Assembly: GCF_038397725.1 (NCBI RefSeq)
Contig: NZ_CP151634.1
Coordinates: forward strand, 2,480,001 to 2,544,000
Direction of reading: 5' to 3'
From: Microbacterium sp. LWO13-1.2
Lineage (GTDB): Bacteria; Actinomycetota; Actinomycetes; Actinomycetales; Microbacteriaceae
DNA: 64,000 bases
The notes below the pieces were generated by a model. It did not search any database. It had not been told where the DNA came from and was given only the letters and a program-made list of their open reading frames with translations. The position numbers were made by a program, and so were the translations under genes. Shown here one piece after another: positions 41,144 through 49,685 of the stretch (its first letter is position 1; each line of letters opens with the position of its first letter).

Positions 41144-41827
41144 ATGTCAAAGATGCGACGCAAACTCTCGTTCGGTGCCGGAGCGGCAACAGCGATTCTG
41201 CTGGTCAGCTCTTGGACCGCACCGGCTGTACTAGCCGATACAACACCGCCAGATACTACCGACGAGTACGGCACCTCGGAGCAGTCCATGGTCGACGTCT
41301 GGACGGAGTACGAAGTTCCAGCCGAGACGCAGGCCTCTCTCCTGGACAAGCTCGACCAGGGAACGCCCCTCGACTCCATGACCGGAGCAGATCCTGCCTC
41401 GACAGAGACTCACTCCGAAGGCTCCAAGCAGGTGACGGTTTCTCGTTTCGCTGACGGGTCCATCTCGATCACCTCGCTCGCGCCTTCCGACACGTCCATG
41501 ACGATGAGCGTTAGCGGCTGCGCGGTCGACGCCACCACCTATGCGCAGGACTGCAGAGTTCATGGTTGGCTCGGCCCTGTCGAGTTGGCGTTCCGGACGT
41601 CTTACACGAAGAGAGATCGGCAGGCTAGCGTCTACAACTGGGGGCAGAAAGAGTGGGGTTGCGGACCAGGCACCTGCTCGGTGCCGGAGTTCGAGCTGAT
41701 CCGGCAGTACCAGTCCGGCGATCTCCCCGCGCAGCTCAACCTGGTGACGAACTACAACTTCGGAGGCGCCAACACAAGCGTCACGCTTAAGTTGTTCGTC
41801 AAGGATCGCTCCGCCTGGACTCCGTGA
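41144..41827 (+). CDS. 227-aa secreted protein with signal peptide
   Basis: Shine-Dalgarno AGGAGTGA precedes ATG 41144. A Sec signal peptide is clear: MSKMRRK, hydrophobic GAGAATAILLVSSWTAPA and cleavage after AVLA (residue 31). The mature protein of about 196 residues has an acidic N-terminal part and four cysteines in SGCAVDATTYAQDCRVHGW and GCGPGTC, probably two disulfides, within a beta-rich C-terminal half (VELAFRTSYTKRDRQASVYNWG partly shown). No enzyme motif is seen. The next gene, coupled by ATGA, encodes a small two-TM protein, so a secreted toxin/bacteriocin with its immunity protein is a reasonable hypothesis. Confidence 0.75.
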   Translation: MSKMRRKLSFGAGAATAILLVSSWTAPAVLADTTPPDTTDEYGTSEQSMVDVWTEYEVPAETQASLLDKLDQGTPLDSMTGADPASTETHSEGSKQVTVSRFADGSISITSLAPSDTSMTMSVSGCAVDATTYAQDCRVHGWLGPVELAFRTSYTKRDRQASVYNWGQKEWGCGPGTCSVPEFELIRQYQSGDLPAQLNLVTNYNFGGANTSVTLKLFVKDRSAWTP

Positions 41828-42051
41828 TGAGTACCGGGCTTTCCCCCTTGCACACGCTGCTGATCATCGCATTCGCAGCGGTGACGGTGGTACTGGCGGT
41901 GCTGGCGCTCGTACGAGTCGCTCGCCTCGGTGAAGGACTGACTCTTCGGGTTGTCTTCTGGGTTGTAATCACGCTCATCGTTCCGGTAATCGGAGCCCTT
42001 GCAGTGCTCTCTGCAGTCCCGCGGGCGAAGGCGACATCCGAGCAGGATTAG
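41824..42051 (+). CDS. 75-aa two-TM protein (PLDc_N-like), partner of the secreted protein
   Basis: ATG overlaps the stop of the secreted-protein gene. Two membrane helices, LHTLLIIAFAAVTVVLAVLALV and VFWVVITLIVPVIGALAVLSAV (each partly shown), with VRVARLGEGLTL between them, match the layout of PLDc_N/phospholipase-D-nuclease N-terminal small membrane proteins, which often sit beside bacteriocin-like or secreted proteins. It may protect the producer or help export. A terminator follows directly. Confidence 0.7.
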   Translation: MMSTGLSPLHTLLIIAFAAVTVVLAVLALVRVARLGEGLTLRVVFWVVITLIVPVIGALAVLSAVPRAKATSEQD

Positions 42052-42070
42052 TTTTCGAAGCCACCTGAAT

Positions 42071-42102
42071 AGCCCCGCGCCTGGACAATCAGGCGCGGGG
42101 CT
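42071..42102 (+). terminator. terminator of the secreted-protein operon
   Basis: Perfect 13-bp stem AGCCCCGCGCCTG / CAGGCGCGGGGCT, six-base loop, followed by TTTA. It starts 20 bases after the stop codon. Confidence 0.85.
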
Positions 42103-42166
42103 TTACAGGTGATCTCTCCATCCAGACGGCTCAGCTCAGCCGTCACCACGGCCTTATCCACACCCT

Positions 42167-43284
42167 TCACGAACAGCCTCTGTGTGCCTCCTGGCGCTCC
42201 TTCTGAGCCTCCACCAGCTCAGCCTCAATAGCGCGCACCCGGTCGACGTCTGCGGTCTTTACGGTGCCCCAGCGCGCGCTGTGCTTGGCCTCGAAATAGA
42301 GAGCCATCATGACGCGGTGTTCTGCCCAGTGCTTGGCGATTGCCACGTGTCGCTCACCCTCGACGGTCTGCGTCCTCTCGGTTGACACAGCGCATGCGCA
42401 ATACTCCTTGCGCGGTAGCATCCTGCCTCCACACACTCCGCACTTCATGACGCCGGAGAGCCAGCTCTTGACCAGCGGGCGCCCGGTAGGGGAGGACTGT
42501 AGTTCCAACTTGAGGCGGATCTCTTCCAGCTCGGCGCGGGAGACAATCGGCTCAATCTGAGACTCAACCTCCAGCGGCTCCCCAAGCTGCTCCACCACTC
42601 CGGCATTGCGCCACCTCCTCAGCACCTTCTTGACGGAGCCACCGGTCCACGGCTTGCCGGTAGGGCCGAAGAGGCTGGATGTGTTCCAGCCCTTCTGGAG
42701 CGAGGAGATAGAGCCTCCCGAGAGCACGTGCTGGACGCCCTCGCGGATCGCGTCAGCCTCCACCGGCTCCAGCTCCAGGCCTCCGGTCTTCCATCCGTAC
42801 GGACGTCGGCCAGAGATCGGCTTGCCCTCCTCCAGCCGTTGACGGTGAGCGGCCTTCACGCGCTGGCCTTTCAAGTCAGACTCCTGTGCCGACACTGCGA
42901 CCTTGATCCTCAAGAACATGACGCCATTGGGGGCGCGAAGGTCAACGGTGCCCAAACACGGTGCGTGCGTTGAGCGCGGCCTTCTCGTTCAGGGTGATGA
43001 TCCGCTCACCGTCGACAGGCTTCGAATGAGGCGGTCCAGGTCCCAGGCCAGAAGGGTGTCAAAGTCTCCACGTCCGGCACGCTCCATCATGCGCTCAAAC
43101 TCGGGACGCGTCCGGCGCGAGTAGCGGGAGGCGGAGATGTCGTTGTCCTCAAAGATCTCGATGACGTTGAGGCCTGACCTTGAGGCCAGCTCCAGCGCCT
43201 CCTTCTTTTGGCGCGAGACCCCCGCCCAAGCTTCTCGGAGTCCCGGCTGATGCGGAGGTAGAGCGCGGTGCGTGACATACCCAT
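42167..43284 (-). pseudogene. second serine recombinase (integrase), inactivated by several frameshifts
   Basis: The minus strand starts MGMSRTALYLRISRDSEKLG at 43284, a resolvase N-terminus. The continuation, in another frame, is SRQKKEALELASRSGLNVI and EIFEDNDISASRYSRRTRPEF, then DTLLAWDLDRLIRS. A second shift near 43005 gives DGERIITLNEKAALNA, and a third near 42955 leads to GVMFLRIKVAVSAQESDLKGQR, the recombinase domain (SGRRPYGWKTGG) and a zinc ribbon (CGVCGGRMLPRKEYCAC). At least three frameshifts are needed to read one protein. It is the relic of an older element. Confidence 0.85.
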
Positions 43285-43368
43285 AAATGTTCCATGCTCT
43301 TCGCGATATACCCATGCTTGTCATCCTGCGACTCGGCATCGGCTGAGTCGCTGATGAAAGGATCCCTC

Positions 43369-43491
43369 ATGACAACACTCCGACGCTGGTGGCGCGCCTG
43401 GGGACGCCGTGCAGTCGATCGCGTTCCTGACCTCTGCGAAGATGAGCGTGCTGACGTGCCCGGCTGGGCTGTGGTTGCCAATCACATATGA
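43369..43491 (+). CDS. possible 40-aa basic/acidic small protein
   Basis: AAAGGATCCCTC precedes ATG 43369. The product MTTLRRWWRAWGRRAVDRV then DLCEDERADVPGWAVVANHI has an amphipathic basic N-terminal helix. It may be a small regulator or a fragment. Low certainty. Confidence 0.35.
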   Translation: MTTLRRWWRAWGRRAVDRVPDLCEDERADVPGWAVVANHI

Positions 43492-43497
43492 CGACTT

Positions 43498-44154
43498 TTA
43501 GAGACCGAGGAGCCATTTGACTGCTGGAGTCAGGAGCAGCAACAAGGCCGTGCTGCCGAGGACCGGAAGGAAGGTGAAGATGTTGCTTCCGAGTACTATC
43601 AGCTTCCTTTTGTAGAACCCCATGACCGACAGTTGATCGGCGGGATCGACGATAGATGGTTTATCCCGTTTGATCTCGCCGGGGAACGCCTTGAAGAAGT
43701 CGGCAGGGCTGTGGTTATCGGTGTCGTCCAGGACAGACTGGTAATCGCGGTCGATCTCGTCCGCACGATCGTTTCGTCCATGCGTATCCGTTAGCGAACG
43801 GCTTGCAAGATCGGACGCCACCCACAGCTTCTGAAGGCTTCGGTATGCGTGAAAGAACTTCTCTGCCTGTACCTGGAACTGCGCGCTTGTAACGAGGACG
43901 GAAACCACGAGAGTCACGATTCCGAGAACCACCATCAAGGCCGAACCACGCTCACCGTACACAGATGGTGCAGTGAGCGATACGACTGCCACCGATGTGC
44001 CCGTGAGCGATGCGACGACCAGGGCAAAGTTCCAGTAGTTACCTCGCTTTTGATGACGCCGCGCTGTTTCCACACGCGACTTGTAAGTTCGTTGGATGCG
44101 CCTGCTGAGGGCCGACAGGGCATCCTGCGTGTGAGATTCGGGTTCTTCGCGCAT
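43498..44154 (-). CDS. SLATT-type two-TM membrane protein, candidate defence effector
   Basis: A 218-aa protein. The N-terminal helix ALSRRIQRTYKSRVETARRHQKRG and the following membrane helix NYWNFALVVASLTGTSVAVV, then a second helix LMVVLGIVTLVVSVLVTSAQF, have the layout of SLATT domains (SMODS and SLOG-associating two-TM effectors), thought to form pores in nucleotide-signalled defence. A cytosolic helical part and a further C-terminal membrane helix (NIFTFLPVLGSTALLLLL) follow. No nucleotidyl cyclase or SLOG gene lies next to it here; the DUF4917 and HEPN-motif genes are 0.7-1.9 kb away. Family call is from pattern, not from a search. Confidence 0.65.
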   Translation of the reverse strand: MREEPESHTQDALSALSRRIQRTYKSRVETARRHQKRGNYWNFALVVASLTGTSVAVVSLTAPSVYGERGSALMVVLGIVTLVVSVLVTSAQFQVQAEKFFHAYRSLQKLWVASDLASRSLTDTHGRNDRADEIDRDYQSVLDDTDNHSPADFFKAFPGEIKRDKPSIVDPADQLSVMGFYKRKLIVLGSNIFTFLPVLGSTALLLLLTPAVKWLLGL

Positions 44155-44358
44155 GAGTGAAATCTAGGGCATGCATAGGGCTTATGCGCGGTCCCGCAAT
44201 CCAGTGAGGAAAGCGATGGCGCGAGCGGTGAACTTGCGAGGGGTATCGTTCCCGTCTGGGCTGTAGTTGTGATTCACGCATGACAAGTCGTGGATCCCGT
44301 TGATGCAGTCCACACCCGGCGGTGCTCCGGGACGCGCTGTGTGTACTAGCCTGCGGCC

Positions 44359-44700
44359 ATGACAACAGAGTCTGAGTCCACTTGGCCGACAACTATCCAC
44401 AAGGCTGCGGAGGCGACGGCGCGGGATGCGCTCCGAACGGACGACCCGGTGCGGCTGCATCGCGCCGCCGCGATGCTCGACGCAATCGCTTACGGCATTG
44501 AGGATGCGGAAACACAGCCGCCGACTGAGAAGGACATAGCCACCGCATTCGCTCAGAGGCGGGGCCTGTATCTGGATGAGGAGGATGGGCGGTTCTCTCT
44601 GATCGACATAAGTGCACGAGAGGAAATTGTCGGCCCGGACGCGAGCTTGGCTGACGTGCTTGCATACCTCGACCTAGATGACGCCAGTTCTGCCGACTGA
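44359..44700 (+). CDS. 113-aa hypothetical protein
   Basis: ATG at 44359. The sequence is acidic and mostly helical: EATARDALRTDDPVRLHRAAAMLDAIAYGIED (partly shown), then FAQRRGLYLDEEDGRFSLIDISA. No domain is recognisable. It lies alone between the SLATT-like and DUF4917 genes. The 184 bp after it contain nothing I can identify. Confidence 0.55.
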   Translation: MTTESESTWPTTIHKAAEATARDALRTDDPVRLHRAAAMLDAIAYGIEDAETQPPTEKDIATAFAQRRGLYLDEEDGRFSLIDISAREEIVGPDASLADVLAYLDLDDASSAD

Positions 44701-44884
44701 GCCAAAGCAGAAGCGGAGTACCGCCGCGCTTTCTGCGCCTGCACGTCAACTCACGAGAGACAGCCGTTCGTTCTTCTCGGGTTGGGGGAGGAATCCTCGC
44801 TTTTAGCGACGGAGACCTGGTCACCCGACCCCGCATGCGGTACTAGGAACGCGTGTGCTGTCGTTGCAAAGCACACGTGACCGA

Positions 44885-45925
44885 TCAGTCCCGCCATACC
44901 CTTGCGCTGTCGGAATCGTAGAATCTCACTCGCAGGGCCTCACCGCCCACGGTACGGCGGTGGCTCCTCATCTCCTTTGCGCGTTCGATCAAGCGGCGGT
45001 TGTCGGGCGAAGCGGGGTCTCCATGCACGGCGACATAGATCGCGCTGACACGACTGGAATCCGATTCGATCAGTTCGAGGATGTGATCGTCGTTGGGGTT
45101 CATCGATACCCCGTGAATGAAAAGCGCGCCCTCGGTTGCGGCAAAGCGGCGCAGCCCGAACCGGAGATAACCACTTCGCTCGATACGAGCTTCCTTCTCC
45201 GGGCGGGACCCCTCCGTAACCACCAAAGGATAGTTGTCGTCATCGAGTCGCGATCGCAACTCGCCTACGAGTGAACCGTGGTCACGGTATGAGAGCTTCT
45301 CAAGTTTCTTGCCCCTGATGAAGAGGTGAAGCGCCCCATGCAGAAAGAACACCCGCTGCCGTCCCTGGGTTGGCTTGGACTTCCAAATCAGGGCGCTTCG
45401 ATCGTTCCATGCGGGCCACTCGAACCCGTCTCGCATATGCACGAAGGGGCCAACCCCGGTGCGTGTGACAACCCAGTACAGAAGGAGGTCGTAGCTGAGC
45501 GTGTAGAACTGTCGGAAATTTGACAAGAACGTGCGGGCGTGAAGGACCTCCTCGTCGCTTAGTCCTTGGGCATTCACTGGATGACGGTTTGCCAGAACGT
45601 CAGCTAGACCGTTTCTTACGACAACGGCGTCGGTCGCCATCCTCGCCGCAAGCTCCCGGTCGCCGTCGTACAGCGCGAGCAGCCTTGATGAGGCGTTGAG
45701 CTTGTCAATGACTGCCTCAAAGTTGCTCGATTTGAGCGCGTCGAACAGAGCGGGCTTTGTGACCGACAGTCCGGAAAGTTCGGCTTCGTCCGCGAGAGAT
45801 TCGTAACTGAAGATCGCCGGGTCGTAGCCGATGCTGAAACCATTGCCGAGCAGGATTGAGCGGTGGTTACTCTTCCGCCGCGCGTCGAGCAAGGCTTCGT
45901 CAAAAGTCAGTATCCGGGGCGGCAT
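44885..45925 (-). CDS. DUF4917 family (SIR2-like) protein, candidate defence gene
   Basis: A 346-aa protein. LTFDEALLDARRK and ILLGNGFSIGYDP (residues 24-36) open the DUF4917 domain. The glycine-rich GNGFS, the later FYTLSYDLLLYW (compare TxNYD) and FFLHGALHLF correspond in order to the three NAD-site blocks of SIR2-like enzymes. The C-terminal half includes IHGVSMNPNDDHILELI. SIR2-like proteins in defence systems deplete NAD+ during phage infection; DUF4917 itself is not well characterised. It is divergent from the HEPN-motif gene with 72 bp between, which suggests joint control. Confidence 0.72.
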   Translation of the reverse strand: MPPRILTFDEALLDARRKSNHRSILLGNGFSIGYDPAIFSYESLADEAELSGLSVTKPALFDALKSSNFEAVIDKLNASSRLLALYDGDRELAARMATDAVVVRNGLADVLANRHPVNAQGLSDEEVLHARTFLSNFRQFYTLSYDLLLYWVVTRTGVGPFVHMRDGFEWPAWNDRSALIWKSKPTQGRQRVFFLHGALHLFIRGKKLEKLSYRDHGSLVGELRSRLDDDNYPLVVTEGSRPEKEARIERSGYLRFGLRRFAATEGALFIHGVSMNPNDDHILELIESDSSRVSAIYVAVHGDPASPDNRRLIERAKEMRSHRRTVGGEALRVRFYDSDSARVWRD

Positions 45926-45997
45926 GGCGTGAGCCTATCGCGGCGCCAACCGGCGTCTGCCGGTGACGTGAGCCAGGATCGACTTAGGAGGGACCAA

Positions 45998-47269
45998 ATG
46001 CCACGACCAACGAAGCCCGGCAGGGGCGACATCGATCCGCCCCCGAGTGCCGGCTACCCGAGCGCGTATGACATCCCTGAGTACAAGCAGATGCGTGAGC
46101 AGGTGACGGCGATGAGTCTGATCTTGATACTTAAGCCATCCATGAGGGCAGACTTCAAGAAGCTGAAGGAGGAGTTCGAACGCATCGTCGGCACGGTCGA
46201 ACGGTATTACCAACTTGTAGGCGAGCGGCACTGGGTTTTTCACGGTTCGCTCAAGCTTGATCCATTGGTCGAGGCGGTCAGCACCGGTGACCCCGACGCG
46301 GTTGAGAATGCCGTCATCGCTCAGTACCAGGACCCAGAACGCATGAGGTTCGCCATGATGCGAGCCAAGAACGTTCCGGAGATGCGCGCGAGGTCCGACC
46401 TGCTCGATGCGGCGCTACGCGACTACCTCGACGGACGCTACTACGCCGCAGTGCTCGTGCTTCTAGCGGTCATGGACGGGTTCGTGAACGACGTTGGTAA
46501 CCAGCGACGAGGACTGCACACACGGGACGGTGAAGAGCTTGTCGCCTGGAACTCCATGACCGCTCATCACCAAGGGCTGGCCGCGACCCAGAAGTCGTTT
46601 ACCAAAAGCTTCAACAAAACCAGCACTGAACCGGTGTACGAGTTGTACCGGAACGGAATCATGCACGGCAACCTGACGAACTTCGACAACGTCGTCGTCG
46701 CTTCGAAGGCATGGAACCGCTTGTTCGCCCTCATCGACTGGGCGCAAGCTATCGAACAGGCGAAGAAGCCAGAAGACCCCAAGCCGACCCTTCGCGAGTC
46801 TCTGGCGAAGCTGGCGGACACTGCCGCCGACCGCAAGAAGATGGATGCGTGGAAGCCGCGTGCATGGGATGTGAGCACCGACGGCCTAGACACAGTGATG
46901 GCTGAGCCGGTCGTTGAGGCCACCGTTGCGATGCTCGATGCGTGGCTGGCGACGAACTACGGGCGGCTTGCCCCGTACCTACACGAGTTCATGAAGCCGA
47001 AGTCTCGAACCGCGTTCATTGGGGAGGTCCGGTTACGCTTCGAGAGACAACCTCTAGATGGCTATGACGTGCGAAGCGTCGATGTTCGCGGTCCTGCCCT
47101 TGCTCACGTGACCGTTGGACTCACAGTTGGCGGCGAGGTGCAGGAGTCGGAGTTGCGCTGGGTGTACGTCGATGCCGACAAGCGCTCGCGCCTGGAGGGT
47201 GATCCGCGCGGAACATGGCTCATCATTCAGACTGACCCGGTCAGCATCGTGGGGCGTACCTGGGACTAG
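45998..47269 (+). CDS. 423-aa protein with a HEPN-type RNase motif, candidate defence/toxin gene
   Basis: AGGAGGGACCAA gives a strong Shine-Dalgarno before ATG 45998. A helical region (about 140-260) contains YELYRNGIMHGNL with Arg218-x4-His223, the Rx4-6H signature of HEPN ribonucleases. The surrounding helices (RSDLLDAALRDYLDGRYYAAVLVLLAVMDGF, partly shown) fit a HEPN four-helix bundle. N- and C-terminal parts are unassigned; the C-terminus (LRFERQPLDGYDVRSVDVRG) is strand-rich. HEPN genes next to SIR2-like genes suggest abortive-infection systems, but pairing is inferred from the divergent arrangement only. Confidence 0.7.
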   Translation: MPRPTKPGRGDIDPPPSAGYPSAYDIPEYKQMREQVTAMSLILILKPSMRADFKKLKEEFERIVGTVERYYQLVGERHWVFHGSLKLDPLVEAVSTGDPDAVENAVIAQYQDPERMRFAMMRAKNVPEMRARSDLLDAALRDYLDGRYYAAVLVLLAVMDGFVNDVGNQRRGLHTRDGEELVAWNSMTAHHQGLAATQKSFTKSFNKTSTEPVYELYRNGIMHGNLTNFDNVVVASKAWNRLFALIDWAQAIEQAKKPEDPKPTLRESLAKLADTAADRKKMDAWKPRAWDVSTDGLDTVMAEPVVEATVAMLDAWLATNYGRLAPYLHEFMKPKSRTAFIGEVRLRFERQPLDGYDVRSVDVRGPALAHVTVGLTVGGEVQESELRWVYVDADKRSRLEGDPRGTWLIIQTDPVSIVGRTWD

Positions 47270-47753
47270 AGCCCCTCCCCGGTCCTTCGTGACGCAAGCC
47301 AGGGCGGCATAGATGGCGCACGTATGTGGGAACGTCGGGGCATATCTCGATGTCGCACGATGTGCCCCCATAGGCCGCGGCGTTGCGCGCGATTGTAAGG
47401 AAGGAGATGAACACTCCTGACGCCCTCGCCGCCCTCCGCTCCCTCGACCTCCCTGCACTCCGCAGACAGCACCCGCAGAGCTCGCCGGAGCAGACGGTTT
47501 CACCCTCGTCTTTCTGGCGCGAGCGTCGCGGCCGAGCTGACCGACGAGCGCCTGCACGAACAGGCTTCAGCCCTCCTCACCACGCGGCCGGGCGACGCAA
47601 CCCTGGTCGAGGCGACTTCACCGGACGGCCTCCGCACACGTCATCATCACGTCAGCCTCGCACCCGCCACTGTTCTCGCCCTTCGTTCCCGACGGCATCC
47701 GGTTGGAAGCCAACGCGACCACCCGTACGGCGCTCCGGTGAGCCTGAGCGAGT
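47270..47753. other. 484-bp region with decayed or unassigned coding frame
   Basis: A Shine-Dalgarno AAGGAAGGAG precedes ATG 47407, which opens MNTPDALAALRSLDLPALRRQHPQ, but codon use soon becomes poor. In another frame a protein-like stretch appears (AAELTDERLHEQASALLTTR, then ATLVEATSPDGLRTRHHHVS). The two could be one gene broken by a frameshift. I see no known domain. It marks the edge between the accessory tract and the core chromosome. Confidence 0.4.
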
Positions 47754-48317
47754 TCAGGCGCGGCCGCGCACCCGGGTGAGCAGCGCGTCGATGCGCCGCT
47801 GAACGCCGTTCGCGAGCTCGGCGGGCAGTGCATCCACCGGCCACCAGCGCACATCCTCTGATTCATCACTCACGGTGATCTCGGCATCCCGGTCGACGAT
47901 CACGGCGATCCCGACATCGAGGTGGGAGGCGCAGCGTCCGAAACTCGCAGAAAGGGCGTGGTGGTCGAGATCGTAGGCGAGCGGTCCGTCGTCTCGCGCG
48001 TCGAGCCGGAGGCCGGTCTCCTCGCGAAGTTCACGCAGGGCCGCCGCCTCGATCGATTCGTCTCCCTCCTCGAGATGACCGCCCGGCTGCACCCAGAACT
48101 GTCCCTTCGCATGGAAGACGAGCAGCGTGTCGCGGAGAGTCGGATCGAGCACGACGCAGGATGCCGTGGCGTGATCCGGCCCGGACTCCCGCCACATCGG
48201 TGATTCTCCGTGCACGAAGAAGGAAGCGAAGTCTTCCTGGGCGGCGCGCTCGGCGTCGTCACGCGGGGAGAAGTTGCGAACCAGGTTCGACATGCTCCGG
48301 GTCACCGCGTCGCTCAT
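47754..48317 (-). CDS. Nudix hydrolase
   Basis: A 187-aa hydrolase of nucleoside-diphosphate-linked substrates. The full Nudix box is present: GGHLEEGDESIEAAALRELR then EETGL, matching Gx5Ex7REUxEExGU. The protein ends with helices typical of the fold (VRWWPVDALPAELANGVQRR). The exact substrate is unknown. Its ATG overlaps the stop of the upstream MFS gene (ATGA), forming a two-gene operon. Confidence 0.92.
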   Translation of the reverse strand: MSDAVTRSMSNLVRNFSPRDDAERAAQEDFASFFVHGESPMWRESGPDHATASCVVLDPTLRDTLLVFHAKGQFWVQPGGHLEEGDESIEAAALRELREETGLRLDARDDGPLAYDLDHHALSASFGRCASHLDVGIAVIVDRDAEITVSDESEDVRWWPVDALPAELANGVQRRIDALLTRVRGRA

Positions 48318-49600
48318 TCAGAACTCCCCTCGGAATCGGTGCGCTTCGCCCGCGGCACGAACCGCGGGATCCAGCGCAGGAACCCTGCCGCGCCGAGGAG
48401 GCCGATCGCGCCCATGACACCCGCGGCGACCGAGAGCGATGCGACGGCGATGATCCCGGAGACCAGCAGCGGGGCGATCGCGCCACCGGCATCCGTCAGC
48501 GTCCGCCACGAGCCGAGGAACGCCGCCGGCTCCCGCTTCGGAGCGACATCGGCGCCGAGCGTGAGCAGGATGCCGCTCGAGAGCCCGTTGCCCACGCCGA
48601 GCACCGCGGCGAGCATGCCGAACCACAGCACCGCCGAATCCCCGTCGTGCGTGAACGACAGGGCGAGGAATCCGGCCCCCATCACGAGCATCGCCGGCAT
48701 CGCGGCCCACAGCCTGCCGAACCGGTCCATCACCTGCCCGCTTGCGTAGAAGAGGGCGAAGTCGATGGCGCCGGAGACGCCGACCACCAGGGCGATCGTC
48801 GATGCGTCGAGTCCTAACGACAGACCCCACAGTGGCAGCACCACCTGCCGTGCCGAGCGCACCGCCGACAGGGATGCGGCGGCGAGGCCCAGCCGGCTGA
48901 GCACTGCACGCTGCTGCCACATCGTGCGGAAGATGCCCGCACGCTCGATGGTCGGGATCGAGCCGCTCACCGCCTCTCCGGAGTCCTCGGTCAGGTGCGA
49001 GGGGCCAGCCTGCCGCGTCGGCGGATTCGTCTTCTCCGGGTCGGGGCCGAGGAGCACCAGCAGCACCATGGCGATCAGGCAGACCATGAAGAACCAGATC
49101 GCCGCGCTTTCGCTCCCGAAGAGCTGCAGAAGTCCCGCGGCCACGAACGGGCCGATGAAGATGCCGAGCCGGAAGCTTCCGCCCAGCAGAGAGAGGGCAC
49201 GCGCGCGGACTTCGAGCGGCACCCGCGTGGTCATGAAGGCGTGTCGAGCGAGCCCGAACGCGGCGGCGCACAGCCCGAGCAGGAAGACGGATGCCGCCAG
49301 CACGCCGAGGGAAGGGGCGAACGCCATCCCCACGCCGGCGATGATCGCGATCACGCCCGCGATCACCATCGTCATGCGCTCGCCGATCCGTGCCACCGCC
49401 CAGCCGGCGGGCAGATTGCCGCAGAGCTGGCCGATGACGAGTGCCGAGGCGACGAGGGCGGCGAACGCGACATCGGCTCCCATGCCGACGGCGATCACCG
49501 GGATCAACGGGATCACCGCGCCCTCGCCCAGGGCGAAAAGGATGGTGGGCAGGTACACCATCGGCCCGAAATCTCTCAGGACCGTCGATGCGCTGCTCAC
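48314..49600 (-). CDS. major facilitator superfamily transporter
   Basis: A 428-aa inner-membrane protein with 12 predicted helices in two halves and a cytoplasmic loop at about 185-225. Motif-A-like residues are seen in GWAVARIGERMTMV and SGQVMDRFGRLWAAM. It looks like a drug or metabolite exporter (DHA1-like), without substrate clues. It is divergent from prfB with an 85-bp gap. The Nudix gene is translated directly after it. Confidence 0.88.
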   Translation of the reverse strand: MSSASTVLRDFGPMVYLPTILFALGEGAVIPLIPVIAVGMGADVAFAALVASALVIGQLCGNLPAGWAVARIGERMTMVIAGVIAIIAGVGMAFAPSLGVLAASVFLLGLCAAAFGLARHAFMTTRVPLEVRARALSLLGGSFRLGIFIGPFVAAGLLQLFGSESAAIWFFMVCLIAMVLLVLLGPDPEKTNPPTRQAGPSHLTEDSGEAVSGSIPTIERAGIFRTMWQQRAVLSRLGLAAASLSAVRSARQVVLPLWGLSLGLDASTIALVVGVSGAIDFALFYASGQVMDRFGRLWAAMPAMLVMGAGFLALSFTHDGDSAVLWFGMLAAVLGVGNGLSSGILLTLGADVAPKREPAAFLGSWRTLTDAGGAIAPLLVSGIIAVASLSVAAGVMGAIGLLGAAGFLRWIPRFVPRAKRTDSEGSSE

Positions 49601-49685
49601 GCCTTCACGTTACCCCGCGGGCAGCTTCCGCCCGTCGAGGTACTCCGTCCCCGCGCGAACACCCGGCACGTTAGGCTGAAGTGCC

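Noticed and set aside
31725..47753. Insertion sequences or DDE transposons in the accessory tract
   Set aside because: No transposase, terminal inverted repeats with target duplication, or IS-like gene is visible; only serine recombinases.
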